From: an uncultured Elusimicrobia bacterium
GTDB lineage: Bacteria > Elusimicrobiota > Elusimicrobia > Elusimicrobiales > Elusimicrobiaceae
Assembly (NCBI GenBank): GCA_945483375.1
Contig: CALYRQ010000050.1
Coordinates: 1-6,703 of the forward strand
Direction: 5' to 3'
DNA: 6,703 nt
A program made the translations under genes and the position numbers. Shown one piece after another: positions 6,012 to 6,703 of the stretch (the stretch's first letter is position 1; each line of letters starts with the position of its first letter). Below the pieces are notes generated by a model. The model was not told where the DNA came from. It worked only from the letters and a program-made list of their open reading frames with translations, and did no database searches.

Positions 6012-6703
6012 ATTTGCACTCGGTCTTATGAGCGGAACCAGCGCGGACGGACTGACCGTCTGCGCCGTTCGCCCCGCGCCGTTTAAAATTTTGCATTTCA
6101 AAAATTATCCTTACCCCTCCGCCCTGCAAACGCGCCTGCTAAACGCTGTACGCTTAGCCGCGCCGGAACTCAGCCGACTCAATTACGAACTGGGCGCACT
6201 GTACGCCAAAACCGTACGGAAATTTTTAAAAGATTTTAATTTGCGCGCCGAAGATATCCTTGTTACCGGCTCGCACGGGCAAACCGTCTATCACGGGCCG
6301 AACGATAAAACGCCGAACACGTTACAAATCGGCGATGCGTCTTTTTTGGCATGCGAAACGGGCGCGCCCGCGGTGAGCGACTTCCGCGCCAAAGACATCG
6401 CTTTAGGCGGCGAAGGCGCGCCCTTGATTCCGTTTTTTGACGAATACATTTGGGGAAAAGGCACCCCGAAAATTTTGCTTAACGTGGGCGGAATATCCAA
6501 TTTTTCCGTCGTGGGTAAAAATATCAAAACGTTTGGGTTTGACGCGGGCCCCGGCAACACGCTCATGGATTTATCCTGCCAGCGGCTTTTACACAAACCG
6601 TTTGATAAAAACGGCCAAACCGCCGCCAAAGGCACGCCGGATAAAGCGCTGGTAAAAAAATTGCTCAAACAAAAATTCTTTACGCAAAAACCGCCGAAAA
6701 GAT
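6004..6703 (+). CDS. anmK: anhydro-N-acetylmuramic acid kinase, C-terminus outside window
   Basis: AnmK hydrolyses the internal 1,6-anhydro bond of anhydroMurNAc while phosphorylating it with ATP, producing MurNAc-6-phosphate, the substrate of MurQ. It acts in the cytoplasm. The visible 233 residues of an expected 370 or so show the ASKHA-fold N-terminal loop GLMSGTSADG (7-16), TGSHGQTVYH (88-97), TLQIGD (106-111), VSDFRAKDIALGGEGAPL (124-141), NVGGISNF (160-167) and DAGPGN (180-185), whose Asp180 corresponds to the catalytic base. D-x-N-G (201-204) and the start of the PPK block (230-232) follow before the edge. After SADGL there is Thr18 where I recall Asp in many homologues. The ATG at 6004 overlaps the murQ end by 8 nt, so coupling with MurQ translation is likely. 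The frame is open to the window edge. Confidence 0.96.
   Translation, partial: MTKFALGLMSGTSADGLTVCAVRPAPFKILHFKNYPYPSALQTRLLNAVRLAAPELSRLNYELGALYAKTVRKFLKDFNLRAEDILVTGSHGQTVYHGPNDKTPNTLQIGDASFLACETGAPAVSDFRAKDIALGGEGAPLIPFFDEYIWGKGTPKILLNVGGISNFSVVGKNIKTFGFDAGPGNTLMDLSCQRLLHKPFDKNGQTAAKGTPDKALVKKLLKQKFFTQKPPKR

Noticed and set aside
1..6703. A novel defence, mobile or otherwise undescribed system
   Set aside because: Every substantial coding region falls in a known housekeeping or membrane-protein family; no unexplained long region, repeat array or toxin/antitoxin-like pair is visible.

Overview
The window carries two short minus-strand genes on the left and a plus-strand block on the right, arranged divergently around an intergenic region of about 165 bp (2442-2606). 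Left, minus strand: uvrB (nucleotide excision repair helicase, C-terminus beyond the left edge) and marC (MarC-family inner-membrane protein), separated by a strong UUCG-capped terminator. Right, plus strand: a tRNA-Val(CAC) gene with its own promoter and terminator, then a tightly coupled operon of four genes: an AI-2E (PF01594) family membrane protein, an AmpG-like MFS permease, murQ, and anmK (cut by the right edge).

The last three genes form a coherent peptidoglycan-recycling module. In the known pathway an AmpG-type permease imports anhydromuropeptides. Hydrolases (NagZ and AmpD types, not in this window) free 1,6-anhydro-N-acetylmuramic acid. AnmK phosphorylates it to MurNAc-6-phosphate, and MurQ removes the D-lactyl ether to give GlcNAc-6-phosphate. 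The genes are joined by a 4-nt overlap, a 0-nt junction and an 8-nt overlap, so translational coupling along the operon is likely. The AI-2E protein is the unexpected lead gene.

The genome is bacterial with roughly balanced GC. An AmpG-type anhydromuropeptide route and a CCA-encoding tRNA gene fit a Gram-negative (diderm) bacterium. The AmpG-like protein resembles the Bacteroidetes-type AmpG homologues as I remember them, but codon use and layout do not identify a phylum. A lineage such as Elusimicrobiota is only a guess.

Three promoters in the window (marC, tRNA, AI-2E operon) share nearly the same -10 region, CTATAnTAAAT, which helps define transcription units. No insertion sequence, phage gene, CRISPR array or other accessory system is visible. 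This is ordinary chromosomal core content whose main interest is the gene grouping and the compact regulatory sites. No gene-free stretch longer than 300 bases is present.
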